From Augochlora pura (taxonomy: Eukaryota; Arthropoda; Insecta; Hymenoptera; Halictidae), in NCBI RefSeq assembly GCF_028453695.1, contig NC_135781.1, positions 10,601,640-10,665,639 on the forward strand: a DNA stretch of 64,000 nucleotides, written 5' to 3'. This document shows positions 37,503-50,925 of this stretch, piece by piece. The position numbers and the translations under genes are program-made. Below the pieces are notes generated by a model. That model was not told the DNA's origin. It worked only from the letters and a program-made list of their open reading frames with translations, and did not search any database. The first letter of the stretch is position 1; each line of letters starts with the position of its first letter.

Positions 37503-37553
37503 TCCAGAAGAGAAGAGAAGAGAAGAGGAGGGAGGGGGGAGGGGGACACGGGG
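37503..37553. repeat. GA/G-rich tract with a G-quadruplex-type motif
   Basis: AGAAG repeats lead into GGG-A-GGGGGG-A-GGGGG-ACAC-GGGG at 37530-37553. That is four G-runs with loops of 1, 1 and 4 bases. It lies 1.6 kb after the eyegone stop on the coding strand, so it could be in the 3' UTR. Confidence 0.7.
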
Positions 37554-38527
37554 AGAAGGCTCATCGACGATTAACTCGAATCTACGGTTTCGTCGGGCCC
37601 GCAAATAAGGAATCCGCGCGACTGCGAAACTGGTTTTCTCTCGGACGACACTCTTTCGGGGCACGGGTGGAATCGGTTGTTGGCGGAGAGCACGAAAACA
37701 CCGGATCCACCGACATTTCGGATATCGTGGTCCCCGTCACCGGTTAACGCGGCTACCAAATTTATAACCACGTCCGGGCCCGGGACGGGGCCCCGGGCTC
37801 CGAGATGTGCGCCATGGTAAGGGAACACGGCGAGGAAGAGAGAAAGAGGCGAAACGGCGGACCTGCGAAGCGAGAAACGACGAGGACCCCGTTGTAATTG
37901 AAACAAACTTGTCGGACACTCTCCGGTAATTCTTGTCATCTGTCTAGGCTTCTGCTCCCACGGTATTTCAAGCCCTGTACACCGGTGCATCTTCTCGACG
38001 TACCCGATTGTTCCGTTTGGTAGCGTCGCGGATTGGTAAATCGCGGCAATGGTGCCAAATTAGAATCGCGAGGTTCCAGTCAATTTGAAGTTGACGCAGG
38101 CATAAGTTGGGATTCTTTCATTTCTTTTGCCACCTCGACAGCTAATTCTATTTAAATGCTTGATAAATTAATCTTTTTTGACAGTCAATGTCGAAGACCT
38201 GATTTTAAACTAAGCTTTAATATTCCATCTTTCAAAATCACTAATTGTTACAGTCAGTTAGATTACTAACGAAACTTCTGACGATCATCTTGATCTTGCA
38301 TGACGAGTTGCAAATATTATTGTCGCGATCGACGTTTCATAAAGTTGAAAAGTATTTTAAAATTAAGAAAATCGTACGGTTTCATATAAAATATAAGATT
38401 CTTTGAAAGGAGAACGCTAATTATTAGTTTCATCCCTTAAAGGGTTAAGCTTTGAAAGGAAAAGAAACGATAAAACCATTGTCCCTTCCTGAACTTCAAT
38501 ATCCGAACTATAACTACGTTAATTCTG

Positions 38528-38533
38528 AATAAA
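38528..38533 (+). terminator. Candidate polyadenylation signal for eyegone
   Basis: This is the first AATAAA I find on the + strand after the stop codon, 2.57 kb downstream. A variant ATTAAA lies earlier, at 37214. If used, the 3' UTR would be 1.3-2.6 kb and would include the G-rich motif at 37530. Position-only evidence. Confidence 0.25.
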
Positions 38534-40743
38534 AGACAGAAATCCTACACAAATCTCTAAACATCTTCATTACGCGAATAAGAAACTTGGATCTATTATT
38601 CCAAAACAGTTCATATTCTGAAGTACTTGCAGACGACTAGCTTAAAGACTGAAGTGTCTAAACTCCGGTATCCAATTGCCTTATATACTGACGATGATAC
38701 AAATATATGTAACAAATAGATGCAACTTCAAGCGTCAGAAGAGCAAACGTGTACTAATCATAGTTAACAACAAACGAAGATCAGACACCAAAATCCTGGT
38801 AGTAAATTTATCAAGTTCTTTTAATTCCCATCTCGCTTCGATGTCGATTGGAACGAGGACACTGATCATGCTACAAAAAGTGCTGCTCACTCACACTGCT
38901 CCTTACGCTACATCGATGTTTTTGCAATTTTCAAGGAAAGAATAAAAGTATGTACTAACGAATTATTAATAAAACAGGATCCTTTCAAAGGTAACAAGAC
39001 TTCCGAAGCTTTTATGTAGACTCCGTGATTCCCTGGCCTGCTCACAAAAACCTGGCAAGAGAATTCATAGTCACTTGACACAGAATGAGAGCTGACCACT
39101 ATACTTCAGCGTTTTTTTTTTTAAGTGGGATAGGCATAATGAAGCTGGCAAAATGCAAATACAATTATGAAAGCAGGGATTTAAATCGCGTTTTATAGCG
39201 GTGTTCATTATGCGACTCGCAAAGGAAAAAATTAATTAAATAATTGCATACATTGGCCTACCAGCTATCATTAAATGTTTGATATGTTCCATATCTCATC
39301 AGACCTCGCCTTTACATTTCTCCCTTCCTCAAGAACTGTAAATTAAAAGTACGAGTGTTTACTGTAATCTATTACTTTTGTATGAATATGTTCTTCTTAT
39401 TATGCAACAAAAGATGAAGTCTCGTTAGCAGTGCAAAATTCAAAAGCATTCCGTACCTACAGAAGAATCGGACGCCGCTCGCAGTGATTTCTACAAGAAT
39501 TTTTTTTATTACGTTTGCGAGGGTTGGTCAAGAGGGTGTGGTATTCGTTCGGAGAGGGTTGCGAGCGATGAGAAAACGTGAAGGGGTCTGCGTACGTGAG
39601 CTTGCGGAGTCACACCCCGTCGGAATGGTGGCAGAACGGGGATCAGACGAGAAAAGGAAGCCGTTAACATCGTAGAGGCGTACGAAAGGGCAGCCGATAG
39701 GGCTGTCCGCGAGCCAAGCGGAATGGGACGGGGCGAAACGGAGCCGCGCCGGGACGACGAAGAGGGGAAGACCGAGGTTATTGTAATGCGAACAAACTTG
39801 CCAAAGGCATTAACACCGGTGGTGGGTGAGGATCGTTCGGCACTCCCACCGTAAAAGAAAGAACAAGGGGTTTCAACGAGGGAGCAAAGCGGCGCGGCGC
39901 GGCGCGGCTCGGAGAACGCGCGAGCGGGAAACGGACCGGAGAAGGCGAGCAGTCGAGGAAAGGAGGAGGCGATCACTGCCGGAAAAAAGGTGAGAGAGAC
40001 CGTGCTAAAAGAGGAGAGAGAAGAGAGAAGCTGGAGGTGGGATCGTCGGACACATTCAGGCAGTCAGCCACGAGAAACGAGAACGTAACAATTACTATCT
40101 GAGACCGATCGGTGCGGTAAGATTAACGATCTTACTCGTACCGGGCACGTCCAGGCCCGTCTCAACCGCGATTGCTCATGGGAAGAGCGTGGGGCCAACG
40201 TTAAAGTCACCTCCTCCTTCCCTCAATGAGATATTGCCTGCCGAGCGTAGCGCACCGTTCGCGTTCCGTGCGCGGTAAATCGCGCGCGATTCCCAACTCG
40301 CCTCTTTTACTGCTTTTTGCGCCTTCCTCGCTACGCGTTTCAACCGATCCCGAGAGCCTCCTGCCTCTACTCCCTGCTCCGCCGAGAGGATAATGCGACA
40401 GTGCCGCGTTGGTGGTGGCATTCCAATCGGAAAGACACCGTCACCATTTGTCGCAATTTCGCTTCGCACGATTCCTTGCTGCGGTGCCTGGGTTTGTTCT
40501 GACCCTGGTCTTATCAGGACCTGATCGATTTTCTTCGATTCTGTCTACTGTATCCAATGACGTGTCTCGACAATTTTCGTGATTGGAATTCCTAAGCAAT
40601 TGGACGATATTAATGACTGTGACAGATTAATAATTTCTATTTTAAATAATAATAATAATATATATAGCAGAAATATTTACTTCAATACTTAAATGTTCAT
40701 GTCAAGAGAATAGAATTTTACTCATACTTAACAAATTATTGCT

Positions 40744-40792
40744 GGAAATCCGTATCATGAGTCAGACTCGACGAAGTTTGGCAGGAGGTTGA
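40744..40792 (-). mobile_element. Decayed end of the same TTAA family
   Basis: On the minus strand it reads TCAACCTCCTGCCAAACTTC, then GTCGAGTCTGACTCATGATA and CGGATTTC. It is very close to the copy at 52256 over the GTCGAGTCTGxCTCxTGAT core. The TTAA is mutated to TCAA and no second end was found. Confidence 0.45.
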
Positions 40793-43667
40793 AAGAAGAA
40801 ATCCATCCCTATCCTTGCAATTTATGCATACAATTTTTATTTTCCATAGAAATTTGCAACCTAATGATCACCACTTGAAAAGCATCTTGTTTCAGATTAC
40901 AGAACATACAAAATCTCTATCCTTTCTAAATATTTCAAATTGGCACACGGTGATCACGCAAAGAAATTGTTGTATCAAACATCCTTGTGGTAAAAAATGA
41001 CCGCACCTTCAACGTTGTTTGGAACAAAGGCATTATAAAGGAGATAAAATTCCTAATCGTTAATGATTCACTGTTTAAAGACAAGTTGACATAAGCTGTT
41101 ATATAAACTATCTACGATCTGGGTGAGAGCAAAACATATTAATGTCGAAAGTGCATATTGAAAATAGAAAAACCAATTGATAGTTAACAAATGTAGAGGA
41201 CATACTCCTACAAAAACGCGAAGCAACCGTACCAAGGCGTTTGATCTTAAAGTGTTAAATCTCCTCGACGACCACGACGAAGTATCGTTGGATCGTTCAT
41301 TTATCGAGTTCGTTAAGGAGACACAGGCGTCTAACCGGGAAGAATAGGAAACGAGAATAAAGTTCGTGGACGTGATCGGCACAAGAGGTTAGCAATCGGT
41401 ATTCTGTTATCGTCCTTGTAGCCGAGGGGGGGTGAAGATAACCAAGACATCGGCGACGATACTGTTCGATCCATAGATCCCGGAGTTCCGCCGGAAAATC
41501 CGTTATCTCGAACACACGAGTGAACGCGGAGTACGAGGCGGGAGCTCGTCGATCCGATGGAGAAACAAATCAGACGAGTCTGCTGCGGCGGAGAGTAGGC
41601 CGGGAGAAAAAGGGTGGCACGATCCCAGCAATAATACGCGAGAAATCGTGAATTAGTGAGCGTCTTTTTCAAAAGGACAGAAGAAGAGACGAAACGAGAG
41701 AGGAAGAGAGAGATTGAGAGCGGACGGGGGAAAGGAGTGCCCGATGATTTCTCGCCCAATTAGAGTCGACCGGGCTATAAACTTCTTCGCGGATAAGATA
41801 GGACCTCGGTTTTCTGTGTTCCGTCCACGGTGGAAACAGAGGGTGCAGGGAGAGGAAGAGCAGAGCAGCGGCGGAGAAGGGGAGGGGAGGATGCGAGAGG
41901 GAGCCGTAATGTCCCGCTTCAGCCCGGAAGCCTTCCAGGTCGCATATAGGACGGGAATCCGTGACCGGGGGCGGGAAGAAGATAGACACTGCCATCCGAG
42001 CGAGAAACGGAGAGAAAGTGGGAGAGAGAAGAAGAGGGTTAGAGAGAGAGAGGGTCGCCGGGAGAGGGTGTCGAGGGGGAGAAGACCGAGGGAGAAGAGT
42101 GTACCTGAGCATTGGGACGGAGCTAATTGGCTCGTCCACTGACCATTGAAACCGCCGTCTTTGGTATCGTCTTCGATCCACGGAGCACATATACGTGCCA
42201 ACGTTTCAGGACGATCAATTAAACGGAAATGGCCAGGAGATATCCCACGAGAAACAGACGTTCTCGCACGTCCCGTGCTGCTCCGCACCGCGCGACCAGC
42301 CCGCTTGACAACGCTCCGATCCGCTACAGAGCCACGATCTTTTTCGGAGCCGGGAACTCTTCTTTTAAATGTCCTTTCCAGACGTCTCTTTTATGCACCA
42401 ATAATCACCTCACTGAGAAAGTAAAATTGAAATCTGAATATGATTTTAGAGACGATTGCTTTAGGTGGGCTACTGAATTTTCCGATACTAAGTAGATTTA
42501 CTATGCGACTAGAAATTTTGTACTACCTAAGAACTCTTTCTTGACACAAAGCAAACAGAAAGACGTTTGAAAAAAACTTAAATGATTTTCTACCGATCGA
42601 CAACTTTTTACTGTCTTAAAGTATTTTTTTACAATAGTTGCGTGGAATTTAGAGAAAATTACATGGACGATGTGCAAGATGATATTTGCGAAGAGTTTAT
42701 GAGGTTTATGGAATTGGGAGGATCTCCGTCCATGTAGAAACCTTCTACCATCTTAAAATACTTTTCTGACGTGTAAAAATTGTTAGATCATAAAAAAATT
42801 TTGTAGACGACGAATAGAATATTTATAACTAGAACTGTTAAGATCACCGTGGAGGCAAGTTCAAGCAATTTTTCTTTTCGACCAGAAACAAATTTTAGGA
42901 AGTTCACCGTTTCATTGAAGGTTATTATTTTTGCATAAAAATTGTTCTATGACCAGAGTATTCGGGTACTCGTATGATAAACACCTCTGTCACCTTACTG
43001 CTTTATCTAATTAAAAAGCAACAAAATATTACTTTTATTAATTATCTAGACTATTTCTACTATTTTCTGCACCCCTTATCCTTCCCAACTATAAACATAC
43101 TCAGGTAGCCTAGTTATTGAACAAATTTATATCAATCTTTACCGTTCAATTGTAGTACCTTTAGAATAATAAGAAAACAGATATCAATAAAAAAAATCTG
43201 TTAAATATCGACAATCCAGCCAAATACTGAAATATATGTAAAATGCGCAAAAGCGTGCCTCGCAATGAACGTAAGGGTTAACACAGAAAGACCCCGAAAC
43301 AAAGTTCTCCAAAGACTAACCCTCTTAAAACTGTCATAAAATCTCTAGATCTCTATCTGGACAATTTCCACTCCAAATATCGGTCGGTGATTCCGGCTTG
43401 CGGAAACCGAGCGCAATTACTCGGCCGTAAAGCACCGTTCCCGACATAAATTCCGCCGGCATTACGGGCGCGTACGATTTTATTTTACGTAATCAGCACG
43501 GTCCTTGGGGGGACGGAATATGCTCCCAGGACATAACACACATTCTGGCTCTCGAGCGTGGTCTCTCGGTCCCCCTCTCGGTGCTGGCCGAGGCTCGCGT
43601 GCAACCTGCGTGTACTCTCTCGCTGCTGGCAGACCTCTCCGCTCGTGTTTGCGTGTGCGAACGTAGG

Positions 43668-43702
43668 GCCGGCTCGGCTCGGCGCGGCTCGGCGCGGCTC
43701 GA
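43668..43702. repeat. GGCTCGGCGC short tandem repeat
   Basis: GGCTCGGCTCGGCGCGGCTC then GGCGCGGCTCG. A similar GGCGCGGCGCGGC run is at 39889-39908. Confidence 0.7.
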
Positions 43703-43910
43703 GCGAAGTAATGGCGCAGAAGCCGACTCCTACTACTCTTGCGGACTGAAATGAGTCGACTAGGATGGTGTCGACGTGATGTACAGCGACAGGGTTGATA
43801 GCGTTACAAGAGCTACTAACCCTCCTCCCTTGCTGTCCCCTCCCCGCCAATCGTCGCCCTGTGCTCCGGCGGGTTCCTCGTCGCAACAACCACCGCCGTC
43901 GCCCCCTTGG

Positions 43911-44015
43911 CTGTTCCTTCTTCTTCTTCTTCTTCTCCTTCCTCTTCTTCCTCTTCTTCTTCTTCTACTACTACTACTACTACCTCTTCTCCTTCTCCTT
44001 CCTCTGCACTTTCGC
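43911..44015. repeat. Trinucleotide (TTC/TCC/TAC)n tract
   Basis: Runs of TTC, CTTCC and a perfect (TAC)n-type segment near 43967-43990. The 294-codon frame covering it is low-complexity Phe/Leu/Ser and is not a credible gene. Confidence 0.85.
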
Positions 44016-44324
44016 CTCTTTCCGCTGTTTCTCCAGCCCAACGTGTTCGAACGCATCAGCGTGTAAAGCACGCTCTCGTGGTCAGACCAGACCTCTTTCT
44101 CCTGGCCCCCTGAATCTCTTCGTCCTCGATGTCCTCGTCCTCACCACCCTTTCCTCCCAACTCTCCGGCTTTCTCCGTCTTCTCCATCCACGCACTCTCC
44201 TTCGCGTCTCTCTCGACGTCTCTGCCTATCTCTCCGCGATTTCTTCCCTCCTCTTCCTCCCTGTGTCCACTTTCCGGGCATCCTCTCGTTTTCTCCTCTT
44301 CCAAATCGTTCGCGAGTGCCCCTC

Positions 44325-44385
44325 TTCCCTCTCTCTCTCTCTCTCTCCTCTCTCTCTCCTCCCTCTTTCTCTTTCTCGATCTTGC
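44325..44385. repeat. CT-rich microsatellite
   Basis: (TC)n with CTCC interruptions, part of a pyrimidine-rich region at 44.1-44.4 kb. Confidence 0.85.
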
Positions 44386-47300
44386 TACCTCCACTCTTTT
44401 CGTTTACGTAGGTATACAGAGATTTGTATAGGGACAGAGTCGCGCGCGGAGCGACGCGGACTATCGGAGGCCACTAACTTATTATCGGGAACCGCCATTA
44501 GCATGTTTATAGAAGCGACCGGTCGACACGCACCAGACTCCGCTCGGGACCTGAGCCCGATCCCAGGCCGATTCTTTTGTATTTGTGATCAATTAGACGC
44601 TGTCCCGTGTCCAACGGCGGAACACCTTCTGCGGGTACGCCTAGCCCTGGAATGCCTCTCCTCCCGTCCCCCCTCGTGACGTTTTTCAGAGTCGGGATTG
44701 CCGCGATCGCTATCGCCTCGATTTCAACGGCCGGCATACAAATGATTGCGTTATCACCTGGAACGCGCGAGGGACCACGGTCCGAGGAGTTACGCGAGAT
44801 CCGCGAGAGGCAACAGCTGCGAAGCCTCCGCGAGCTATTACCGAGGCATCCGAGGACGGACTCTTTAGATTAGAGCGTGTTAGGATCGAGTGTGATACAA
44901 CGCGCTGTGTCTCGGCAGAGGCCGCATGTTTATTCCTGTAACTCGATTATCCGCGATTTTATTTTACCGGGCCCGGGAGAGGGCTCTCGACTATCGCGTG
45001 CCTCGAGGTGCGAAGATCATGTGGGATTCGTGAAGCCGATCCTATTGACATTTACTGGACCGAGCGCAGATAAGGTAAAGGTTTTTCTTTGAATATTTGC
45101 TACGCCGTGCGCGAAGTCAAGTTTCGTACTCTAAAGTTTACTTTAGCCGGAGCACAAAAAAGTTTATCTTTTCCAAGTTCACCCTATTCTGAGTTAAGCT
45201 AAGTTTCTTTCTCGTAAACTTTCCTCGTTGTTTTGCTCCAATAATACTTTTGCTTTGGACATCTGCTTCTTGTTCGTTTCTGTAACGTTTCCTCGAATAG
45301 AATCGTCGCTGCATTCACTTGAGCAAAGTTTTACTTCGAAAGTCTTCCGCATGTTCACATTCGAACGGCAAAACTTCTTCACGAAAAGAACTCGTTTTCC
45401 TTGGGATAATTTTTGTGATTTTATTTACGAACTTTTCGGTACTTCTGTGCAAGGTAATCTTTTTTAAATCTTAATGAAACGTGTGAATGTTTTAATTGAT
45501 TGTCCGGTCAACTTTGTGTAAGTGTAAAGAAACTTGTGTAACATGAAACCAAGAAATATCAACCTTGAATTTAGTCTTGTGTGTGCGGTAAAAGTTGAAA
45601 ACCGCGGGGCATTACCTTCTTGATAACGAAGGAGAAGTATTCAGAACAAGGTGTTTTTGCCACATTATAGCTACAAATAAAATTAAATTGAAGATCACGA
45701 TAAACTGTCGTGTCGTTACAAAGTTGTACCGAGCTGTAAAGAGTTAAAATGTGCATGGCGCTACACAGAATTTCTTCTTTTCAAATTTCCTTCATGTTCA
45801 CTCGTGTAAAAATGGTTTCATGTTTTCCCAAGTAAAGTATCCTGTATAAAATTTGCTATATATTCGTTTCGGCAGAGTCTCTGCCCTCAACCTTTGTCGT
45901 TATGAATAAATATAATAAATACATCTTATCCAATCAGTTAATCTTCAATCGTAATTTTCGATCAGGTTTCCAATCTTCTTCTCTCATTAAATGCTAATTC
46001 CACGTATGGGTCACCCTAATTTTTATTTAGATTTACAAATTCGTTTTAATGTTATTATAATTGTAGGAATACAAAAGTATTAGGCTAATTTTATTTTAAA
46101 GTGTAAAGTATATTTGAAGTTCATATTAAACACTAAACATGTTGATCCACCATTGACAGCCAAGCGAATTTATCATCTTTGAATACTTTCGAAGCGGAAG
46201 AGTCAGCATATATGGTTTTTCATATACAACAGCTTAATTATCACTTGTATAATAAAATAGAAAATTTAATAAGTATTTCGGTATTCTTTCAAATTTTTAT
46301 AGACTAGAATAATAAAAGAATCAAGACCGGGCTTAAAACAGTCAGGTCGCCGGTTGCTTTACTAAAAAGAATACCGTTCTGACAAAAGGTTAAATCTCGA
46401 TGTATAAGAAGCCTACTTAGAATAAGTCGACGCGTCTAACAAGATCTATGCATCGGCAGGATCTCCGAGTAACATCGAAAGCCCAAGTAGCAAACGATCG
46501 AACGATCGTTAAAAATCATCGTCCACAGAACCAATTACCGCGCCGGCGCTCGGGAAAATCGGGAAAGACGATAGGATCGGGCCGGGAGACGATCAAAGAG
46601 CACCCGTTCCGCCGTTTCTGGCGCGCGAACGAAGAATTACAGCTCGTAGTCGTAGATTTTCGAGGGGAAACGCTTCGATCCGGGCGTAGATAGTGTCGGT
46701 TGCCTAATGACAGCGATACGATCGCCTCGCAGCGACGAATCCCGATAGGATTCCTACCTGGCGGGTCGATGGTAACCGCGGAACCGGCAGTCGACGCCTC
46801 GTGTTGCCCGTTCCCCGACGGAATCGAAAGATAAGTTGGCGTTAATGAATTTGTCCCGCGCCTCCGAGAACTCGAAATCCCCTCCCGCGGTTGGAATCGA
46901 TGAGCAGATACCTCGTTTTGGCCCCAATGATCGTCTCTCCCCTGGCCTGGAACGATGATCACGGTTTCCTGGAACCCGGTCCGAATCTGCCTCGAATGGA
47001 TCGTTTGCATCGTGACGGAACAATTTTCGCGATGAGCCATGACTTTCGGGCGGCGAACGGTGCCGTTCCCGACAAAAGAGGAAAAATACATTGTACCGCG
47101 CGGTTAATTGCCGCGCCTTTTCACGTTCCGGGCTCCTGGGACCGGGCTGAATAAAAAATTAGCTCGCCGTTTCTGAAACAGAAAGCTGCCTCCGCGAGGA
47201 GAATGGCCGCGTTTAATGAGCTTCGCCTGCATAATGGCCCCGGGTGTGCACAATGTTTCCGAAACGATGCTGGCTACTTAACCGGCATGTTGCCGCAGAG

Positions 47301-50085
47301 TGCAACGATCTTTTGTTTCCCTCCCCTTTGTTTTCTCGAATTTAGAGGCCTGCGCAGGATGAGCAATGTATTTTCTGCTACATGTCGGTGCAGACTGCGA
47401 GTTTCGGACAATCGAGCTATTGGTTTTCTCTCTAACTTAATTCTAATTCACTTCTGCCGCAGGTGTCGTTCTATGATTAAATCGAGATTTGTACCTGTTG
47501 CGGATTTTCTAAGTTGCATAGATTTCGCTGAAGTGCTATCGATTCTTGCTAAATCGCTTCAAGCTCTAAATACGTCCTGATAGAAGTTACAATCTACAAT
47601 GTCTTATGAAAGTTACATAAATTCGATTCACTACTTCCAAGGAAGGGAAAGAATATCTCAGAAGGTGGTATATTTAACTTACGTGTTAGCAACCTGAGCG
47701 ATTCTCTTTGACTGGCACGCGAGTTCGAGGATCAAAAAAAGTTTTTCTTGCAATTTCAAGCTAACTTGCAGCTTTTCTCGAACTTTGAAATTCCCATCAA
47801 CGCAGCATAGTAGCAGGTACTACAGAATGTATGAGGATAATCGCTATGTGCTTTGTACTTCTGAGAACATCGCAAACCCTTTTTAACACGTTGCACGTGT
47901 CAGTGAAATTTTTTTTCATCGCTAATGGATCGCAACGTCTCCACTTTGTATCGCAGTCGAATCACCTGATTATCCAACGTGTTTTGTCTGTGAACGTTGG
48001 TGATAAAGAATTATTTGTAACTATAAACGGGGTCGATCGCGGAAGAAGGAATCGATTCGCAAACGTCTCCGCAATTAGTTGGACACCGACGCTCGCTTCG
48101 AACCAAGGATTCAAACTGCTCCTATGCATTATTCGGCGCACGGTCGATGCAAATCGGGGCGATTCCTCACGGCGGGTGTCGCGATTGCACGCCGATGCGA
48201 TCTACCGCACACCCTCCACGACCTGATTGATTGCTGTCATATGTACGCGTGCTCGATGGATTACGCCGCGATCGCGTTCGTGACGCGAAATCGAAAACCC
48301 TGGGAACGAGTTCCGATGTTAAAAACGATCAGCGATGCCTTGTGAAAAAGTGGATCAGAAAAGAGAACGCAATCTCGCAAATCGATCATTCGCTAACTCT
48401 GTTCAGCGATCATTTTAGAACGTAAACTATTTTAAAATCGGACGACTCTCCGAAATCGGTGCAATTATTTATAGTAAGCTGATTGAAACGAAACAAGCTC
48501 CGTTTCCATATAGATTCCCAACCGGTAGTACGTGTTCTTTCAAGTTTACTTTCAAGACAGCGATCAAGTTCAAGGATACAACGGGACAACGATAAATCAG
48601 TCAGTATAATTGTTCTTTCCGCACAGAAAGAAATATCGTGCGGTTTATAGGTTGTACAGGCATGCGCACTTTTCGAGTTTTCATAAAGAATTCTAAACTA
48701 GTTTGATTATTCAACAGTTCCAGTTCTATGTTCAACGCCTAAGTCGCCTGGCCTCCCCGTCGTTTGAATGTTTTACAACCGAATGTTTCTTACGCGTAAC
48801 AAATTTAAGTGCGCACCTACGAAGGTTTAAGAACGCGCACTTGTGCATCTGGTGGAAAAAGAATCGTGAGAAGAAGGAGCGGCGATGCAAAGCGAATTTT
48901 CCAAACGATCCAATAGAACTTGTTACGAAGGCGACAAGATCGATTTACAAATTCCGGATACTTTTCTCACATAACGTATAGTGTGTCGTTGTGCGTTAAT
49001 AATAATCACAATTCCGTGGGCCTCGAAGGTTACCCGGATTCAACGATTCCGTGAAGAATCGCGTGAAGGTGCTCGAAGGGGAAGCATCGAGAGACCGCCG
49101 TCAATTACAGCACGCTATAGCTGCCAGAATCGCGTCGCTCCGGTTCGTGCGTTTGACGCCCGAGCAAATCGGTGTCGTCCCTCTTCAGCTTCCACCGGGT
49201 CCGGATTCATCACGCAATCGTTGTCGAAGATCGGTATCGGACGTGCGAGCCTATCGACGATCCAGGACTACCGTTAGCCTCTCTCTCTCTGAACGCACAC
49301 CGGTTTTGCCGACTACGCGAGGCAAAAGCGAAGACAAGAGCGAGCCACAGGCGAGGCGAGAGGAACACAAGGAGCCCGGGCCTAGGCAGGAGATTAAAGC
49401 TTTCGAGTGGCAAAGACCCAATTATAGCGGGCCACGAAGTAAAGTGGCTATTAGGGATTGAGACGCGCGTCGGTCGATTTACGAATCCGTCGAGTCATCT
49501 AAATTGGATCGAACCGCGCCGCTCGGCAGCGAGACCGCTCTTTGATTGGGAACTGAAATCGGATCAGCCGGCTGTCGACAGCAGCCGATCAACGATTCAC
49601 GTTCTTCTATCGATCGACGAAGATCGGGGGGAAATCGCTCGGTGGTGCGAACAATTGCATGGGAATGCGACTTCGCGGTTCTCGAATCGAATATTTCACA
49701 GCAATCACTTAATTATTTGCGACACTTAGGACTAAAACGATCCTCTATTGTTTCTGATCGATGGTTATGAGACTTCTATTTTTCGCAATCGAGGTGGCAC
49801 ATTTTTTGTATTGCAAAAAAATCCACTGTCTTTTTGACATATGAGGAGAATAATGAATGAGACGTACATTTGAATGCAAACTAAAACCCAAACTTGGAAA
49901 GTCATCTTCAATGTATAATTTGTTGGGACTGGATTCCAAATATTATCAGAGCACTCTGTGTGATCATCGTTTCTACACTATTCAATTTGGATGCGAAATG
50001 AACTACACCAAGCACAATATACAACTCAATTAAGAGTCAATCTCAAATCTCACATAATCTTGAAAACTTTGAAATATTAACAATG

Positions 50086-50236
50086 TACAAAGTGTCTGAA
50101 ATAGAGAACGAACTCTGGTAGAAGAATCAATGAAGGAAATCTTATTTTAATAGATACTAAAAATAATGACATTTTTCCTTATCATAAAAAATACGCAGGA
50201 TATTCAAGATGGTCAAGTTAGGTAGGATACCCTGTA
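50086..50236. mobile_element. Probable mariner-type MITE, about 150 bp
   Basis: The left end is TACAAAGTGTCTGAAATAG; the right end, reverse-complemented, is TACAGGGTATCCTACCTAA. Most differences are transitions, consistent with decayed inverted repeats of an original close to TACAGGGTGTCC. The ends sit at TA dinucleotides, as for Tc1/mariner insertions. It has no coding capacity and lies in the downstream noncoding region. Confidence 0.45.
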
Positions 50237-50828
50237 TAGAAGTACTGATCATTTGCTTGAATACCTCAGCTTTCAAATTACACGAGCGATATTCAAGTTA
50301 CACGTTTAGAACCCCGAAACATTGATCACAAGCATTGTTCATTTGATGGTATCCCGAGTTCCTAGAAACCCAAGATATCAGGAACACTGGCAAAGGGAAT
50401 AGAATTTCAAGGCAGTCGGTGTCCGCAGAGAAGGAGAGAGAGATTGGCGAGCACAAATTGGCCGAGGCGTCTAGGCAGACCGGTAGCATCCGACAGCTTC
50501 TCACTTCGAGGCTCGATCGTTTTCGTCGGCTGACGAGGCGAGGCGAAAGCCCGTCGGCCATTAATAATTGTTCGTAATAATGCCGGCGATGGTGCGAGGA
50601 GGGGTGGGAGGCCTGGAGGATCTTCGACAGGGGAGGTTGGATGGAAAAAACGAGGAGGAACGCCGGTAACGAGGCTGACCGATTCACAAGGGCCGGTCTT
50701 GGTTGTTGTTGTTGCTGTTGCTGGTGTCGATCTTACCCGGAGGCCACCCCCGCTGCGTTCCTAATAAACCCACTTGCCGGTGAGATAATGGCTCCACGGT
50801 GACTACACAACTCTCCTCCGACGAGCGT

Positions 50829-50829
50829 A

Positions 50830-50860
<31 letters not shown>

Positions 50861-50925
50861 GGGAGGGGAAGGGGGGAGAGCTAGAGAGGAGAGAAAAGAG
50901 AAGAGAGAGAGGGAGAGAGAGAGGA
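50829..50925. repeat. (GA)n and G-rich purine tract
   Basis: (GA)13, then GGGGGAGGGGAAGGGGGG at 50859-50876, then more GA-rich sequence. It is a strong purine/pyrimidine strand asymmetry. Confidence 0.85.

Larger units (their letters stand above)
35955..50085. other. eyegone 3' region and downstream gene desert, first part
   Basis: GC-rich blocks at 36.0-36.8, 37.0-38.0, 39.5-40.5, 41.4-42.4, 43.4-45.1, 46.4-47.4 and 48.0-49.7 kb alternate with AT-rich DNA. The longest open frames (211, 191 and 294 codons) are low complexity or shadows. I see no supportable gene. Confidence 0.7.

Noticed and set aside
41653..42288. 211-codon frame on the minus strand
   Set aside because: Pyrimidine/purine-biased low-complexity Ser/Leu/Pro/Arg sequence in a GC-rich block with equally long frames in other phases.
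43795..44679. Longest open frame (294 codons, + strand)
   Set aside because: Runs through TTC/TAC/CT repeats and gives Phe/Tyr/Leu/Ser runs; no domain, no splice support, overlapping frames on both strands.
46516..47091. 191-codon frame on the minus strand
   Set aside because: No motif recognised and a GC-rich block explains the lack of stops; the opposite strand is also open.
47885..47986. TTAACACGTTG ... CAACGTGTTTTG as a third TTAA element
   Set aside because: Only eight inverted bases are shared and the right end lacks TTAA; could be chance.
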